Source: Oscillospiraceae bacterium
GTDB lineage: Bacteria > Bacillota > Clostridia > Oscillospirales > Ruminococcaceae
Length of the DNA stretch: 16,467 nt
Reading direction: 5' to 3'
NCBI GenBank assembly: GCA_014796735.1
Contig: JAAVIG010000097.1
Span: forward strand, 1 to 16,467
Part shown: positions 15,297-16,467 of the stretch, piece by piece
Layout: each line of letters starts with the position of its first letter
How positions within the stretch are numbered: position 1 is the stretch's first letter
Program-made: the position numbers and the translations under genes
Notes under the pieces: model-generated
Seen by the model: only the letters and a program-made list of their open reading frames with translations
The model's database searches: none
What the model was told of the DNA's origin: nothing

Positions 15297-15341
15297 GTAC
15301 CGTGAAAAGTACCGTGGGTTCGAATCCCACCGTCTGCACCA
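15297..15341 (+). other. 3' end of a tRNA(Leu)-like gene, probable attachment site
   Basis: The T-arm is perfect: GTGGG (15314-15318), TTCGAAT (15319-15325), CCCAC (15326-15330). Then come the 3' acceptor strand CGTCTGC (15331-15337), discriminator A and encoded CCA (15339-15341). The partner GCAGACG, a D-arm and an anticodon arm are missing upstream. Before the T-arm, GTAC-CGTGAAAA-GTAC could be the long variable arm of a type II tRNA; with discriminator A and this acceptor strand, tRNA(Leu) fits best. GTACCGTG occurs twice, four bases apart. A lone tRNA 3' end is the usual scar of integrase-mediated insertion into a tRNA gene, so this is the probable distal att site of an island. Confidence 0.75.
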
Positions 15342-15363
15342 TAAAAAAGTAACCAAAAAGATA

Positions 15364-15405
15364 TTATGCCCACAAAAGGCTACACAAAGCCATTTGTGGG
15401 CATAA
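15364..15405. terminator. Long hairpin after the tRNA fragment
   Basis: A 13-bp stem (15364-15376 with 15393-15405, core TATGCCCACAAA) continues after an A-A mismatch into a 4-bp stem with a 6-base loop. No T-run follows on the + strand. On the - strand it is followed by ATATCTTTTTGG, which is moderately terminator-like. It could end the tRNA transcript or a - strand gene beyond the IS3 element. Confidence 0.55.
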
Positions 15406-15644
15406 ATCTTGTGAAAAACAGAAATACCGATCCGTAGATATTTTCGACACGAAAATGGATTCGAACCCCCCTCAAAAAATATTCATGGTACAGCCCCCAA
15501 AATAAAGGACACATGAAAATGAAACTGTAAAACCTGCACCCGCGAAAAAAGACATACAAAAATGAGGGTTGTGACTGCTCCTCGTTTTGAGAACAGAATA
15601 AAATGAAACCATACGTCGCATACAGTAAAAAGGAGGAATTTGGT

Positions 15645-15977
15645 ATGCGACCGATAGATGAAAGAGAAAAAGTTCTCAATATGCATTTTATTGAGAAGAA
15701 ATCAGCAGAAAAAATTTGTGCCGAAGTTGGAATACCGCTTGGTACAGTAAAGGTCTGGATCAACCGATACAAGAAAGAACATGACATCAGTCAGCAGATT
15801 TTGAAAGATGATGTGGCATTTTCGGAATCCGAACTGATAAAAATTGAAAAGAAATACAAAACCCGAGAAAAGACTCCCGAACAGACAATGGAGCAGCGCA
15901 TAAATCAGCTTGAAATGGAGGTAGATTTACTGCGAAATTTTCTGTTAGAGAAGGAAAGAAGGCTGATAAAAGGGTAA
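15645..15977 (+). CDS. IS3-family transposase OrfA
   Basis: A 110-aa HTH protein that binds the element ends. Residues 5-45 hold the helix-turn-helix (SAEKICAEVGIPLGTVKVWI), followed by a charged linker and a C-terminal leucine-zipper-like helix (INQLEMEVDLLRNFLLEKER) used for multimer formation. GGAGG at 15632-15636 fits the ATG at 15645; a start at 15603 adds 14 residues and has no ribosome site. It overlaps the orfB frame. Confidence 0.85.
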   Translation: MRPIDEREKVLNMHFIEKKSAEKICAEVGIPLGTVKVWINRYKKEHDISQQILKDDVAFSESELIKIEKKYKTREKTPEQTMEQRINQLEMEVDLLRNFLLEKERRLIKG

Positions 15978-16467
15978 TCTTTAGTGTAATAAAGAAGTTC
16001 AGTGAAAAATACAGCGTGAGCGCAATGTGCAGCTTCTATAATGTTTCAAGAAGCGGTTATTACAGTTGGCTGCGGCGTCCCGAAATAAGCTTTAAGGACA
16101 CGGGACTGCTTAAAATGATTGAAGAATGTCAAGCAAAGCACAAAAGAAGGTATGGCTATCGGCGTGTAACAGCATGGCTGAAAAGTGAAAAGGGACTGAC
16201 AGTAAATCATAAGAAAGTTCTTAAGATTATGCGCAGGTACAGCCTTTTATCAGTCATTCGCCGTCGAAGATTGTATAAATATGTACCAAACGGCAATTTA
16301 AAGTACGCAAATGTACTTAACCGTGACTTCTATGCAAGCCGTCCTAATCAGAAGTGGGTTACGGATATCTCATATATAATAACGGAACACGGAACTTTGT
16401 ATTTATCTGCAATAAGAGACCTTTTTGACAACTTCATAATCTCCTACAAGCTTTCAAAACGACAGAA
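15914..16467 (+). CDS. IS3-family transposase OrfB, 3' end outside window
   Basis: This frame is -1 relative to orfA, opens after a stop at 15911-15913 and runs off the window. It has no start codon near its beginning, so OrfB is probably made as an OrfAB fusion by -1 frameshifting. A canonical slippery heptamer A-AAT-TTT lies at 15935-15941 within the overlap; A-AAA-GGG near 15968-15974 is a less good alternative. The protein shows SMCSFYNVSRSGYYSW-type N-terminal helices (here AMCSFYNVSRSGYYSWL), the HTH_21 block RRYGYRRVTAWL and the beginning of the rve core with the first catalytic Asp in PNQKWVTDISYI. The later catalytic residues lie beyond the window. Confidence 0.85.
15935..15941 (+). 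promoter_or_regulatory. Candidate -1 frameshift site between orfA and orfB
   Basis: The sequence A AAT TTT is of the X-XXY-YYZ type in the orfA frame, and a -1 slip here enters the open orfB frame. It would cut off the last part of the leucine-zipper helix in the fusion, which is a reason for caution; a slip on the A-AAA near 15968 would keep it. Confidence 0.45.

Larger units (their letters stand above)
15486..16467 (+). mobile_element. IS3-family insertion sequence (IS150-like), right end outside window
   Basis: The left end begins near TGGTACAGCCCCCAAAAT (15486), similar to the TGTACTG-CCCC-AAAA ends of IS150-group elements. It is followed by orfA and an out-of-phase orfB with the start of the DDE integrase core. 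The right inverted repeat and any target duplication lie outside the window. The exact left boundary is inferred from the end motif. Confidence 0.75.

Noticed and set aside
15007..15405. 132-codon + strand open frame
   Set aside because: It runs through the tRNA fragment and the long hairpin, is rich in Pro/Ser/Thr from CCC-runs and has no ribosome site.
15456..15472. T-loop-like sequence on the - strand next to the IS3 end
   Set aside because: GGTTCGAATCC is present but only two stem pairs form, and there is no acceptor or CCA, so it is not a tRNA or a convincing att site.
1..16467. CRISPR array
   Set aside because: No regularly spaced direct repeats of 23-40 bases were seen anywhere in the window.

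Overview
The window is AT-rich, gene-dense bacterial DNA of low-GC Firmicutes type, most likely a Clostridia / Ruminococcus-like gut bacterium. This rests on strong AAGGAGG-type ribosome binding sites, sigma-A promoters, a DUF6809-type small protein, an AAA_14/DUF4143 ATPase and an IS3 element with IS150-like ends. The taxonomic call is inference. The content is accessory: two defence-like gene clusters, a small regulatory block, insertion-sequence debris and a tRNA 3' fragment that looks like an island attachment site.

Layout. (1) 1-4514, + strand: a compact operon that starts before the window. It holds the end of a DndD/SMC-like ATPase, a DndE-like small protein coupled to it by a TGATG overlap, a DGQHR (DndB-type) protein with an N-terminal winged helix, and an overlapping HEPN-like helical protein. 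An intrinsic terminator at 4584-4615 closes it. The cluster resembles DNA phosphorothioation (Dnd) loci; DndC, if present, would lie upstream of the window. (2) 4652-6236, - strand: a small P-loop kinase plus a two-HTH protein, driven by a good promoter embedded in a perfect 13-bp inverted repeat, and a 38-aa peptide coupled to a DUF6809-like protein, with its own promoter and terminators. (3) 6531-7730, +: a stand-alone AAA_14/DUF4143 ATPase. (4) 7731-8954: no intact gene; it holds a heavily decayed IS5-family transposase on the - strand. (5) 8955-14978, +: the most unusual part. It has a DNA methyltransferase, 6 bp later an 830-aa fusion of a protein kinase and a P-loop NTPase, then after about 720 bp a two-lobed protein with repeated CARF-like motifs, and a nucleotidyltransferase-fold protein that seems to have lost its start. 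(6) 15297-15341: the 3' end of a tRNA(Leu)-like gene without a 5' half, followed by a long hairpin. (7) 15486-16467: the left end of an IS3-family element with orfA and the start of orfB, running off the window.

How the genes may work together. The left operon looks like DNA-backbone modification or its sensing: an SMC-like ATPase, a small partner, a regulator/processing DGQHR protein and a possible HEPN effector. The right cluster pairs DNA marking (the methyltransferase) with signalling and ATP-driven sensing (the kinase-NTPase). The CARF-like and nucleotidyltransferase genes may be a separate signalling pair or the remains of one. No restriction nuclease is recognisable in either cluster. 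The tRNA fragment suggests that everything to its left is an integrated island whose intact tRNA and integrase lie outside the window. All functions are inferred from sequence motifs read by eye.
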